Source: an uncultured Aquimarina sp. (lineage in GTDB: Bacteria > Bacteroidota > Bacteroidia > Flavobacteriales > Flavobacteriaceae). From it: a stretch of DNA of 64,000 nucleotides. The notes under the pieces were generated by a model. It was not told the origin of the DNA and made no database searches. It was given only the letters and a program-made list of their open reading frames with translations. Positions 32,447-41,396 of this stretch are shown here, piece by piece. The position numbers and the translations under genes were made by a program. The stretch covers positions 62,001 through 126,000 of the forward strand of contig CANNCQ010000001.1 in assembly GCA_947503135.1 (NCBI GenBank). Reading direction: 5' to 3'. Numbering within the stretch: the stretch's first letter is position 1; each line of letters begins with the position of its first letter.

Positions 32447-33331
32447 TTAGCGTCTTCTGCGTCTGAGTCGAGAAACACGTCTACGAACAGGTCGTCTAAC
32501 GATTCTTCGTCTCACAGGGCGTCTCGATCTTCGCCTTTTAGGACGTAAGCCTAGAGCAGTGGGACGTTTACGTCTTGCCAAGTCGATTTGTGGAAGTCCT
32601 GTAGTTCTTGGAGCTCTTGAAAGTTCAGCTACATTTTGACCCTTTAGTAAGTTTCCTAGATTGGCACGCGCCTTAATAGTGAAAGTAAACACAGCCGTTA
32701 CGCCATCTTCAACTACTACACGCAACGAATCTTGACCTGTTACATCCATCTCAAAGTTATCGTCATCGATAAGTGATTGGGTAAAGTTTTGTGGAGAAGT
32801 CGCATTACGGGGTTGATAAACTCGTGTTGTTTTTGATCCCGAAGCCGTTCTACGTTCAATACGTAATACATTGTCAAATTGCAATGGATTATTTACCGAG
32901 TATTTCATACCCGCAATCTTAAACGGATTAGCTTTACTCTCTTCACGTACTTCCTTGTGGCTTGATTCTTCAATGTCAACAACAACGCCATTGGGTTGTG
33001 CATTCTCGGCATTAGCGCCAAAAATCACGGCTTGTGCGGATGCTCCTGAAGCGTTGGTAACCACAACGGTTAAAGTTCTGTCGTTGGGATCAATTTTCCC
33101 TATAGAAGATTTTGTATAGTCATCATAACTGTCATCATCATACTCTCCATCGTCGTCATAATCATCGTAGTCGTCATAGTCATCTTCGAAATCATCATCA
33201 TAACCATCTTCTGCGCCTTCAAAGCCAGAGTCAAAGTCGTCTTCATCTTCGTCGTCATAACTGTCGTAGTCATCGTACTGATCTTCGGCAGCTTCTTCAT
33301 AACGCATTAATTCGTCGTTATAATCTGTCAT
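32447..33331 (-). CDS. Candidate major virion protein with acidic head and Arg-rich tail
   Basis: The protein has 294 residues. Residues 5-72 are almost only Asp, Glu and Tyr. The core (80-225) is beta-rich and matches the split domain of the 600-aa protein. Residues 253-294 are mostly Arg (RRRIVRR, RLRRRRR). The head and tail could pair with each other or bind DNA. It has no membrane helix. Its position just before the small-protein train, the presence of a relative and the symmetric charge suggest a capsid or nucleocapsid protein; this is inference. Nothing in the sequence proves it is the major capsid protein. Confidence 0.6.
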   Translation of the reverse strand: MTDYNDELMRYEEAAEDQYDDYDSYDDEDEDDFDSGFEGAEDGYDDDFEDDYDDYDDYDDDGEYDDDSYDDYTKSSIGKIDPNDRTLTVVVTNASGASAQAVIFGANAENAQPNGVVVDIEESSHKEVREESKANPFKIAGMKYSVNNPLQFDNVLRIERRTASGSKTTRVYQPRNATSPQNFTQSLIDDDNFEMDVTGQDSLRVVVEDGVTAVFTFTIKARANLGNLLKGQNVAELSRAPRTTGLPQIDLARRKRPTALGLRPKRRRSRRPVRRRIVRRPVRRRVSRLRRRRR

Positions 33332-33401
33332 AAGTTTTGTTTTTCCCTTATTGAAATAAGGATTACTCTAAAGTTTTAAAACCCAATGGTATCTCTAAAT
33401 A

Positions 33402-33572
33402 CTATTTTTTAGTTGGGCTTGGAATAGCTTTCTTTTTCTGTTCAGCTATCTTTTTAGCTTTCATTTTTTGAACCATTGGAGCGACCAAAAAGGTTCCTAA
33501 AGCAAGTCCTACAATACCAGCTCCTACGCAGTAGAGAATTGGTGTCCAGGCAATATCATTTTCTTGTGCCAT
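33402..33572 (-). CDS. 56-aa single-span protein
   Basis: The ATG at 33572 opens a frame encoding AQENDIAWTPILYCVGAGIV, a continued hydrophobic stretch with GLALGTFLVAP and a Lys-rich C-terminus. Clean membrane topology, the same strand and a 70-bp gap to the next gene support it. It resembles the other anchored small proteins of the module. Confidence 0.65.
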   Translation of the reverse strand: MAQENDIAWTPILYCVGAGIVGLALGTFLVAPMVQKMKAKKIAEQKKKAIPSPTKK

Positions 33573-33729
33573 TCTATTTTATATTAATGTTGAATTGTGG
33601 CGAGGTCTCTAAACCTTGATTGAGTGCGAAGTTGAGATAGTAGTGCTGTTTTTCCGCTGTACAGAATGGGAGTTTGAGACGGAGTTATGATTAATAGAAA
33701 TTAAATAAGGAATAGTTGTTGTTTAAAAA

Positions 33730-33782
33730 GTCAAGTAAAACTATGTAAAAACTTGACATTATAAAGTAAATAACTATCTTTG
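33730..33782 (+). promoter_or_regulatory. Promoter and likely autoregulatory operator of the AbiE pair
   Basis: The inverted repeat GTCAAGT (33730-33736) / ACTTGAC (33751-33757) overlaps a -33 TTG (33753-33755). A perfect -7 element TATCTTTG follows at 33775-33782, 19 bases away. AbiEi-type antitoxins repress their own promoter by binding inverted repeats, so this is the natural operator. Confidence 0.65.
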
Positions 33783-33795
33783 TACTGTATTAATT

Positions 33796-34521
33796 ATGAA
33801 TATAACTACTTACATAAAAGATAAGATTACTCGTATAGATGAAGGAAGTGCATTTACCTACGATGATTTAGCTATTCCTAATGGCGAATTTACTGCTGCT
33901 TCTAAATCTTTGAGCCGGTTAGTAAGAGCGGGTACGATTAAGCGATATCGAAAAGGGGTGTATTATAAGCCAAAGCAAACGGATTTTGGAGAGTTGAAAC
34001 CTAGTGATTCAGAACTGCTTAAAATCTATCTTTTTGAAAATAACAAACAAGTAGCCTATATTACAGGAGTACGTTTGTACAATCAGCTAAGTTTGACCAC
34101 TCAGGTTCCTAATGTAATTAGAATAGCGAGTAACACTAAGCAGGTGAGAGGTAAAGTAGGCAATACAATAGTACGTCCTGCAAAGAGTTATGTGGTTGTT
34201 TCTAAAAAGAATATTCCTTTATTACAAATACTAGACGTAGCAAAAGATTTTAAAAGTATTCCTGATGGAAATAGATCTCAGATTCTTTCTTTTCTAAAAA
34301 CTAAAATAGCGCAATTTTCAGCAAAGGATTTAGAACGTTTTACTACTTTCGCAAAAGCATACCCACCTAAAGTAGCGGCATTAATAGGGGCTATTTTTGA
34401 AGTTCTGGGATTTGAAAAACAAAGTCAAGCCTTGCGGAAAAGTATCAATACATTGAGTACTTACAGCTTTGGAATAACTGAAGATTTATTACCCACAATT
34501 AATAACTGGAATATCGCATAA
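33796..34521 (+). CDS. abiEi: AbiEi-type antitoxin/transcription repressor
   Basis: The protein has 241 residues. The N-terminal winged helix (SAFTYDDLAIPNGEFTAASK, LVRAGTIKRYRKGVYYKP) is that of DUF6088/AbiEi antitoxins. The C-terminal part is helical. It should bind the promoter inverted repeat and counter the nucleotidyltransferase toxin encoded next. The pair is a type IV toxin-antitoxin system with anti-phage abortive infection activity in other bacteria. The strand is opposite to the surrounding element genes. Confidence 0.85.
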   Translation: MNITTYIKDKITRIDEGSAFTYDDLAIPNGEFTAASKSLSRLVRAGTIKRYRKGVYYKPKQTDFGELKPSDSELLKIYLFENNKQVAYITGVRLYNQLSLTTQVPNVIRIASNTKQVRGKVGNTIVRPAKSYVVVSKKNIPLLQILDVAKDFKSIPDGNRSQILSFLKTKIAQFSAKDLERFTTFAKAYPPKVAALIGAIFEVLGFEKQSQALRKSINTLSTYSFGITEDLLPTINNWNIA

Positions 34522-35507
34522 TGAGATTGCACGAATACAAAGAGCCATTTAGAAATGCGATTAGAGCAGCAGCTGATCATTTTGGAATAGCGGAAATATT
34601 TATTGAAAAAGATTATTGGGTAACCTATGCGCTCAAACAGATTTTCAATAATCCTAAATCTAAAGATATTGCTGTTTTCAAAGGAGGAACATCACTTTCG
34701 AAATGTCATAAAATCATTGAGCGTTTTTCTGAAGATATCGACATTGTTATTATTACAGATGAGACAGACGGAAGTAACGCTATAAAAAAGAAACTAAAAT
34801 TAGTAACCGAGGCAGTTACTAAACCTTTAGAGTATGTGCCAAATCATCTGATTGAAAATAAAAAAGGGAAGATTAGAAAGCTTGTTTACAGTTATGATAA
34901 GAGCGGTATGGATGGAGCTTTTGGTCACGTACGTGATGAAATAGTGGTAGAAGTATCCAGTTATGGAAGTCCCCATCCTAGTAGTACTGTGGAAATTCAT
35001 TCAATGATTACAGGGCTAATTGCCAATACAGGCAATATAGATTTAATAACTAAATATGAGTTAGAGCCTTTCAAAGTTGTTGTTCTTGATATAGAACGCA
35101 CTTTCTGTGAAAAGATAATCAGCCTTGTGCGATTTTCATATACTGAAAATCCGCTGCAAGATTTAGCGGATAAAGTGAGGCACACCTATGATTTACATCA
35201 ATTATTAAAGCTAGATCAAATACAAGATTTCTTATCTAGTGTAGCTTTTGAAAAGATGTTGAATCAAGTGGGAGTAGATGACGACAAAGCCATTCCAAAT
35301 GATAAGCTTTGGTTAACATATCACCCTTGTAAATCATTGTTTTTTAGTGATCTTGATGTGACTTGGAATAAAATAAAAACCACTTATAAGGGCAATTTTA
35401 AAGAATTGCTTACGGGCGTATTACCTGATGAAAAAGAAGTTTTCAATTCACTTAACACGATTAAAAAACGAGTGAAAGAAATTCAGTGGGAATTACAAAT
35501 TAAATAG
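34521..35507 (+). CDS. abiEii: AbiEii-type nucleotidyltransferase toxin
   Basis: The protein has 328 residues. The nucleotidyltransferase motif is FKGGTSLSK (55-61), followed by the acidic pair in SEDIDIVI (D72, D74). IERTFCEKI is another family element. AbiEii toxins transfer nucleotides to RNA targets and stop growth. The start codon shares a base with the antitoxin stop. The last eight bases overlap the 3' end of the ATPase gene on the opposite strand, as if the cassette had been inserted tightly. Confidence 0.88.
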   Translation: MRLHEYKEPFRNAIRAAADHFGIAEIFIEKDYWVTYALKQIFNNPKSKDIAVFKGGTSLSKCHKIIERFSEDIDIVIITDETDGSNAIKKKLKLVTEAVTKPLEYVPNHLIENKKGKIRKLVYSYDKSGMDGAFGHVRDEIVVEVSSYGSPHPSSTVEIHSMITGLIANTGNIDLITKYELEPFKVVVLDIERTFCEKIISLVRFSYTENPLQDLADKVRHTYDLHQLLKLDQIQDFLSSVAFEKMLNQVGVDDDKAIPNDKLWLTYHPCKSLFFSDLDVTWNKIKTTYKGNFKELLTGVLPDEKEVFNSLNTIKKRVKEIQWELQIK

Positions 35508-36429
35508 GAGTAGACAAGCCATTTTCGTGATATCGTAATTTCTCTGATATCATTTTTACAATTGCTTCGTTTTTGGTTTTGTAAACATTATTTCCATCAA
35601 AATCTTGTTCATTTAAAAGCATCTTTACTTTACGGCTTTCTTCTTGGTCAATAATTTTTTTACAAGCGCGAATAAATGCAGCTCGGCTACAACCTTTAAT
35701 ACGCTGTTCTCGCATATTTACATAAACAAAGAAACTCTTTTGAATTTTATATTCCTGTTCTGTGATCTTGCCCATCGCAAAAGCATTAGAGCATAATTCA
35801 TACTGCTCATCTACAATAAGCTGACCTATGCGCACCATTTGATATTTAGGAATTCGCTCACGGTAACGTGTTACATCGTCTACTTGGTGGTGCAGGCGTA
35901 ACCACGTACAATTTTGCCATTCTGAAGTGGTAATTTTTGCAACAGACTGGTGCGTAAGTACAATATCAATTCCCTTATGCCGAACGGTACATAATGCACC
36001 AATCATAGATTGTCCTTTTGCACCTGTCATATAATGATCAATATCGTCTAGGACAACCAGACCGTTTTTATAATGTTTCATAATTTTAGTAATGACTTCT
36101 TTTTTTTCATCATTATCCATTGGCGAACCATCGGAATTAAACGGGCGAATCCTGCGTGAGGAAACTTTAGTAAGTGCTTTAAGGTGATTAGGACTTACAG
36201 TTCTAAATTGTGGATAATCATCGTCATTCGTATCAAAAGCCAAAACTTTACGACCTTTCTTTCCCATTACTAGATGATCCATCATATAATGTTTGATCTC
36301 TTGTTTGTTGCGATAGGTTTTTCCAACACCAGTTTCGCCACAAACAAGCATAATCATTGGTTGACGTTCTAAATCTTCCTTTTTATAGCTTATGGGTTTA
36401 CGACCTCTAGTGGAATTTTTTTCAGGCAT
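35500..36429 (-). CDS. P-loop ATPase, candidate DNA-packaging motor
   Basis: The protein has 309 residues: a basic start (TRGRKPISYKKEDL), a Walker A GETGVGKT (31-38), a Walker B LVVLDD (124-129) and a sensor-like DIVLTHQSV (155-163), then a helical C-terminus. Size and motif spacing resemble HerA/FtsK-type packaging ATPases of membrane-containing tailless viruses. Zot-type and coupling-protein-like ATPases are alternatives. No terminase nuclease domain is present. The gene lies upstream of the virion module in the transcription direction. Confidence 0.6.
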   Translation of the reverse strand: MPEKNSTRGRKPISYKKEDLERQPMIMLVCGETGVGKTYRNKQEIKHYMMDHLVMGKKGRKVLAFDTNDDDYPQFRTVSPNHLKALTKVSSRRIRPFNSDGSPMDNDEKKEVITKIMKHYKNGLVVLDDIDHYMTGAKGQSMIGALCTVRHKGIDIVLTHQSVAKITTSEWQNCTWLRLHHQVDDVTRYRERIPKYQMVRIGQLIVDEQYELCSNAFAMGKITEQEYKIQKSFFVYVNMREQRIKGCSRAAFIRACKKIIDQEESRKVKMLLNEQDFDGNNVYKTKNEAIVKMISEKLRYHENGLSTPI

Positions 36430-37367
36430 TACGATTTGTTTTGTGATTCTTCAGCAACTTCTAATATGGAAAAATCATCATCGATTTCCTCTGCTTCAAT
36501 ATCTTGAATGATTGGTGCTATTTCTGGCTTTGTAATCTCTTTTTTAGGAGTAGATTCATTTTCAACTTCCACATTTATTTCATCTTCAGTATCATCTAAT
36601 TCTCCTTTTTCTTGACGAACGATATCGAGAATGCGATTTTCAAGTAGATTATTTTCAGCGCGCACTTCCATAACGATTTGTGCTTTTTTCATTAAAATGG
36701 AAATGACAGCACCCATTAATTGTTGCTCTGGAGTGAGTTTCTTTGCTTTTTTACGAAGTACCTGCGCGAGTAATGGTCTAAGCAACGCCTGATCCTCCTT
36801 ATCGAGCTTGATACGCTCTACATTCTTTTCATTCTGTTCATCTACAACTTGAATGATCTCTTCAAACTCGTAAAACTCCTGATGCTTCTCTATTTTTACA
36901 AAATAACCACCGCCAACTGCAAGAATGTTGTTAGACATTCCCAGAATAGCATCTGCTGCTTGATTTGCTTGTGCAAGTGGTACTTCAAAATTTTGATCTG
37001 TTATCGTTTCATCTGTTTCAGAGTCAAATCCGTTCCCATTGATATCTTGTTCAGGAGCATCTAAAGGCTCTTGTGCTTTTTCCTTTTCAACGTTTGCTTC
37101 TACGGTACTTCTAAAGTCAGTTTGAGTACTATTAATTCGCCCAGGTTCTAACTTATCAATAGTTTTACGCCGCTGCTCTGGTTTCCACACATTCCAGTTT
37201 TTCTGTTTTTCTTCTTCAGAATCTGTATGTAGCTCGCCACCTATATCTTTTTCTATTACAGGCTGATTGAGTGGGCTGCTATCTTCATTTTGTAACTGTT
37301 CAAAATTGATTTCTTCTGGGCTGGTGGTAAGCGCATCTTGCACCTCTTGGGTTATTTTATCTTGCAT
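36429..37367 (-). CDS. Acidic protein upstream of the packaging-type ATPase
   Basis: The protein has 312 residues, Glu/Asp/Gln-rich with long disordered ends and a more ordered centre (about 125-245: GGGYFVKIEKHQEFYEFEE, ALLRPLLAQVLRKKAKKL, ISILMKKAQIVMEVRAE). The centre looks helical. Its stop shares one base with the ATPase start. It could be an ATPase partner, scaffold or DNA-binding adaptor. No family is recognised. Confidence 0.5.
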   Translation of the reverse strand: MQDKITQEVQDALTTSPEEINFEQLQNEDSSPLNQPVIEKDIGGELHTDSEEEKQKNWNVWKPEQRRKTIDKLEPGRINSTQTDFRSTVEANVEKEKAQEPLDAPEQDINGNGFDSETDETITDQNFEVPLAQANQAADAILGMSNNILAVGGGYFVKIEKHQEFYEFEEIIQVVDEQNEKNVERIKLDKEDQALLRPLLAQVLRKKAKKLTPEQQLMGAVISILMKKAQIVMEVRAENNLLENRILDIVRQEKGELDDTEDEINVEVENESTPKKEITKPEIAPIIQDIEAEEIDDDFSILEVAEESQNKS

Positions 37368-37371
37368 AGGC

Positions 37372-37824
37372 TTAGTTCAATTTTGCAATAAAATTGATGA
37401 TGTTGTTTTCTAGGATTTGGAATTTCTCTACAAAAGGCTTGTAGAATTGTGGAATGGAAAGGATTTCATCGCACTTGTGGTAATTGTAAAGTATAGCTCG
37501 TTTAGACTGGCAGAAGCTTTCGCCAATCTTTGCATAACTTGAATCGGTGTATTTCTTGAGTAAGTAATAACAAGACATTCGTGCCTCACGATACTCTTGA
37601 ACGCTGCTGGTGTAGAAGTTTTCTTCTTTTAAATCAAAGACTTCAATGCTTTGGGAAATGATAAAGACTAAAAGGAGTTTCACTTTCTCTTTATCCTGAG
37701 TGGTAAGCTCTGTATTGCTAGTCAAACTATCAATAACCTCAATGGTTTTTTGAAGCCCGAACTTCCCAATTAAGGAATCAATACTTTGCTGTAAGTCGTG
37801 GTAGTCGTATGCTGTCTTTTTCAT
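37372..37824 (-). CDS. DnaA domain IV-like DNA-binding protein
   Basis: The protein has 150 residues from the ATG at 37824. The C-terminal half (EYREARMSCYYLLKKYTDSS, YAKIGESFCQSKRAILYNYH) follows the DnaA domain IV pattern of a basic loop, an R-x3-Y/L helix and a helix-turn-helix. No AAA+ domain is present. It might bind a replication origin of the element or act as a transcription factor. It is the first gene of the unit leading to the ATPase. Confidence 0.55.
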   Translation of the reverse strand: MKKTAYDYHDLQQSIDSLIGKFGLQKTIEVIDSLTSNTELTTQDKEKVKLLLVFIISQSIEVFDLKEENFYTSSVQEYREARMSCYYLLKKYTDSSYAKIGESFCQSKRAILYNYHKCDEILSIPQFYKPFVEKFQILENNIINFIAKLN

Positions 37825-37972
37825 TGGGCAATCGCCGAATTGTTTGACAGGCAAACTACTAAAAGTTGTTTTTCATTTTATTTACAAAAAGTTTATAGAA
37901 GATTTACTTTGGTTTACGCTTGAGCAGGTGCGAATGTTTTTTAACTTGTAGGGTTTAAAACTATTCTTAAGT

Positions 37973-39865
37973 ATGTACGTATCAAAATTATCAATTGAAA
38001 ATTATAGAAGCTTTGAAACTTTTGAAGTAAAACTCAAGCAATTCACTCAAATTATTGGGGAAAATAACATAGGAAAATCTAATATGTTAGACTCATTAGG
38101 TTTAATATTTAGTCAAGAAATATCCTTCTTTAAAAAGAGAATGTTAGAGGTGTCAGACTTTCATTATCCCACACTATTAAAACTAAAAAGAGATATTTTA
38201 AATTCTGAAATCCCTGCAAATGAAATTAGCTATCCACAAATAAAGATAGAGGCGATAATGACCGATTTTACAGTTGAGCAGGAAGTAATTGTTTCTGATT
38301 GGTTCACTAGTGAAGAATGTAAAGAAGCCTCATTAACCTATAATTTTTCGCCTATCAATTCCTTCAATTCTGTTGAAGAAATAGAACAACAAAGACAGTT
38401 TATTAAGGATTTTAAAGAGAAATTAGGGGAAGATAGATTTGCAACATTATCTGAAAAAGAAATATTGAACCTAATTAATTTTCCAATATCAAAATATCAA
38501 TATCGCATCTACGGTGGTAAAAAAGCAGAAGGTAATTACCTAAGCTATCATCACAATCAATTAAAATTTGAATTACTGGATGCTTTGCGAGATGCAAAAA
38601 GTGAACTCTCAGCTAATAGAAATAATGGTCTTCTTTATAGAATTTTAAATGCAAATGACGAAAAGGAATATCAAGATCTCAAAACCCAACTAGTAGGTTT
38701 AGAAAGGGCTATTGAATTAAATCCAGCAATTGTTGGTATAAAAACTAGAATTACAGAACAGCTAGATAAAATATCTCTTACTACAGAAAAATCTAATAAT
38801 GTAGTAGATTTAATTTTTTCGATGCCCAACGTCAGCGACCTTTTGCGCAAGCTAAGTCTTATTTATAATGATAACCCTATAAAAATAGAGCGGAATGGAA
38901 TGGGCCGTAACAACTTGCTATTTATGTCCTTAATGTTATCATTTATTGAAAATCCTGAAAAGCAAGATTCAACTTTTTTTAGAATTGTAGGCATTGAAGA
39001 ACCAGAAGCGCATCTTCACGCTAATCTACAAAACCATCTGGCTCGAAATTTTCAAGAGCTAATAAAAACAAGCGAAGGAGTTAATAGAAAAGATATCCAA
39101 CTATTGATCACGTCCCATTCAAATCATATAACTACTAAAATTGACTTTGAAAACACAGTAGTCCTACATTATGAAGGAGATGAAGTGAAAGCGCATTACA
39201 TACTTGATGGTTTTGGATCTACAGCAGAAGACACTAGACAAATTAATTATCTCAAAAAGTATCTTGACAGTGAAAATGTAAATCTCTTTTACTCAAGAAG
39301 ATTAATGTTAGTGGAAGGTATTTCTGAAAAATTACTACTCCCATATTTTTACAAAGCTCAAACGGGTGTTTCCATAGATCAATCCGCTTGTTCCATAATT
39401 AATGTAAATGGTCTAGCTTTTAAAAATTTTATAAAAATTATAGAAAATGGCTTTCACATTAAATGCTTAGTACTTACGGATAGTGACACAGGAACCGAGA
39501 CAGCACAAAGAGCCATCGATTTAAAAAATAAATATACAGAAAATACTAAAATTGAGGTTCAGGTATCAGCTCAAAGTACGTTTGAAAAAGACTTAATTAT
39601 CAGTAACACAACTGGGTCTGGAAGACTAACATTGTGTAATACTCTCAAAGCGGTTAGACCTGTCTCTGGAAAAGCTTATGTTGATGGTTTGGGAGAAGAT
39701 GCTATCGACACAGAGAACTACTTCAAACTCATTGAAAATTATAAGAGTGAATTTGCTCTTCAATTATCTATCTCACTTTCTGCGTCTTGGAACGGCTTTA
39801 TTATTCCGGAGTACATTATGGATGGCATAACTTTTATAAACCCAACTACTGCAACTGAAGAATGA
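37973..39865 (+). CDS. gajA: Gabija-like GajA: ATPase-TOPRIM nuclease (OLD family)
   Basis: The protein has 630 residues. The N-terminal ABC/SMC-type ATPase has Walker A GENNIGKS (29-36) and the later EEPEAHLHANLQ Walker B/signature area. A C-terminal TOPRIM domain has MLVEGISEKLLLPYF and VLTDSDTGTETAQ. Single OLD nucleases exist, but the following UvrD-like helicase makes the Gabija system likely: GajA nicks phage DNA when nucleotide levels fall. The ATG lies 118 bp from the divergent DnaA-like gene. It ends with an ATGA overlap onto gajB. Confidence 0.85.
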   Translation: MYVSKLSIENYRSFETFEVKLKQFTQIIGENNIGKSNMLDSLGLIFSQEISFFKKRMLEVSDFHYPTLLKLKRDILNSEIPANEISYPQIKIEAIMTDFTVEQEVIVSDWFTSEECKEASLTYNFSPINSFNSVEEIEQQRQFIKDFKEKLGEDRFATLSEKEILNLINFPISKYQYRIYGGKKAEGNYLSYHHNQLKFELLDALRDAKSELSANRNNGLLYRILNANDEKEYQDLKTQLVGLERAIELNPAIVGIKTRITEQLDKISLTTEKSNNVVDLIFSMPNVSDLLRKLSLIYNDNPIKIERNGMGRNNLLFMSLMLSFIENPEKQDSTFFRIVGIEEPEAHLHANLQNHLARNFQELIKTSEGVNRKDIQLLITSHSNHITTKIDFENTVVLHYEGDEVKAHYILDGFGSTAEDTRQINYLKKYLDSENVNLFYSRRLMLVEGISEKLLLPYFYKAQTGVSIDQSACSIINVNGLAFKNFIKIIENGFHIKCLVLTDSDTGTETAQRAIDLKNKYTENTKIEVQVSAQSTFEKDLIISNTTGSGRLTLCNTLKAVRPVSGKAYVDGLGEDAIDTENYFKLIENYKSEFALQLSISLSASWNGFIIPEYIMDGITFINPTTATEE

Positions 39866-41394
39866 AAATTCCTAAACCAAAATTAGTCATTGCAGGACCA
39901 GGTGCAGGAAAAACTCACGGAATGGTAGACGAAATCATTTCTGCATTATTGGACCTGCAACCCAATCGACATATGGCTATTGTAACATATACCAATTCTG
40001 CCACAAATAATATAAAAAAACGCTTAGGAGATAGAATACAAATACCACCTAATGTTTTTATAGGTACAACCCATTCTTTTCTAAATCGTTACATCGTTAT
40101 TCCTTATTCAGGACTTATTCATAAAGATGTCAATGAAGAACTTCATTTTATACAGTGCGGGATTGATGACATCCTAAAGCGGATGTTCGACAAAGAAGAT
40201 CAAGATTTAGATTTTAAAGCTAAAAACTACCGTAAAAGAGTACTTGCAGAGTCGATGCATAAGAAAGGTTTTGTAACATTTGACCAAACTCTAAATCTAG
40301 CGGAAAAATGTTTTGAGAACGATAGAGTAAAGTACCTATTGTCAAATAGACTACAGCATTTATTTATAGATGAATTTCAGGATTCGGATAATAAAATGTT
40401 CGGTATAATTGAGCATTTAAGAAAACAGAAACGTACAATCATATATTGTGTAGGAGACCCTGAGCAGTACATTCAAAGTTTTAGTACTGCAAAAAAAGCT
40501 TTTAAAAATATTCCTATTTTGAAAGCATCTGGAAAAACAACTTATGATGTTACATTAAATAAGACTAATAGAAGGTCGGACATTGCGATTGTTAATTTCA
40601 TTAATCATTTTAGTAAACGAATTTATGATGAAAACACATTCGAGCAATCTTGTTACAATCAAGAGGCTGGCGAACCAGTAACGTTTATTACTCAAGTTGC
40701 AGATATTACATTGATGCTACCAAAATTCTTTGAATTATGTGATAAGCTAAATATTGAGAATAACGATAGAGCAATTATAGCAAAAAATAATGTTATAATT
40801 AATAAAGCATCTATGGCTCTTAATAACAATGTTATATCGCCAGAGAAAAGCTCTAAACCATCAATGCTTAATGAAATTAAGGACACCATACTAACTTCCT
40901 TAAATACGAGTCAGAGCTCGTTTTGTGAAAACTATGGGAAAACTCCATTTGACTTAAAGGTTATGGCGGTAAAAGTTGCACGAGCCATTAGAGATGAAAC
41001 AATCCAAAATGAAAATACTTTTGCAAGTTTTTTAAAGGGTAATTTTGACTTAACAATTGATAATTTAATTCCTATTAAGGTTGATAATCTGCGCCAAAAA
41101 GTAGCTCCCAAATCCTTAAAAGACGCGATTATGGTTTCTAATATTCACAAGTTTAAAGGTCTTGAATCTGAAGCAGTTCTTGCAGTTGCAAAAAATGAAA
41201 AGGAACTTAATTTATGGCTTGAAACCGATACAACTATTCGTGATGAGCACGATGATAGAGCCACTAGTGACTTTCCTAGACTTGGGTATGTTGCCTTCAG
41301 TAGAGCACGCAAATTATTATGTATTGCGTGCGTAGAAGTAATCAGTGAGGAAACAAAGCAGAAACTCCGTGATTTGTCCGTTACTATTATATAA
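39862..41394 (+). CDS. gajB: Gabija-like GajB: UvrD-family helicase
   Basis: The protein has 510 residues. Helicase motifs are GPGAGKT (12-18), HLFIDEFQDSD (motif II), IHKFKGLESEAVL (V) and YVAFSRARKLL (VI). It overlaps gajA by four bases. In Gabija, GajB senses DNA ends and activates GajA. The stop codon is only a few bases from the converging minus-strand gene at 41397, again indicating compact insertion of the cassette. Confidence 0.86.
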   Translation: MKIPKPKLVIAGPGAGKTHGMVDEIISALLDLQPNRHMAIVTYTNSATNNIKKRLGDRIQIPPNVFIGTTHSFLNRYIVIPYSGLIHKDVNEELHFIQCGIDDILKRMFDKEDQDLDFKAKNYRKRVLAESMHKKGFVTFDQTLNLAEKCFENDRVKYLLSNRLQHLFIDEFQDSDNKMFGIIEHLRKQKRTIIYCVGDPEQYIQSFSTAKKAFKNIPILKASGKTTYDVTLNKTNRRSDIAIVNFINHFSKRIYDENTFEQSCYNQEAGEPVTFITQVADITLMLPKFFELCDKLNIENNDRAIIAKNNVIINKASMALNNNVISPEKSSKPSMLNEIKDTILTSLNTSQSSFCENYGKTPFDLKVMAVKVARAIRDETIQNENTFASFLKGNFDLTIDNLIPIKVDNLRQKVAPKSLKDAIMVSNIHKFKGLESEAVLAVAKNEKELNLWLETDTTIRDEHDDRATSDFPRLGYVAFSRARKLLCIACVEVISEETKQKLRDLSVTII

Positions 41395-41396
41395 CC

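Noticed and set aside
33100..33333. Long open frames on both strands across the GAC/GAT-rich 5' part of the 294-aa gene
   Set aside because: They are frames shadowing the Asp-rich low-complexity segment; their products are Met/Thr- or His/Arg-only strings without domain features.
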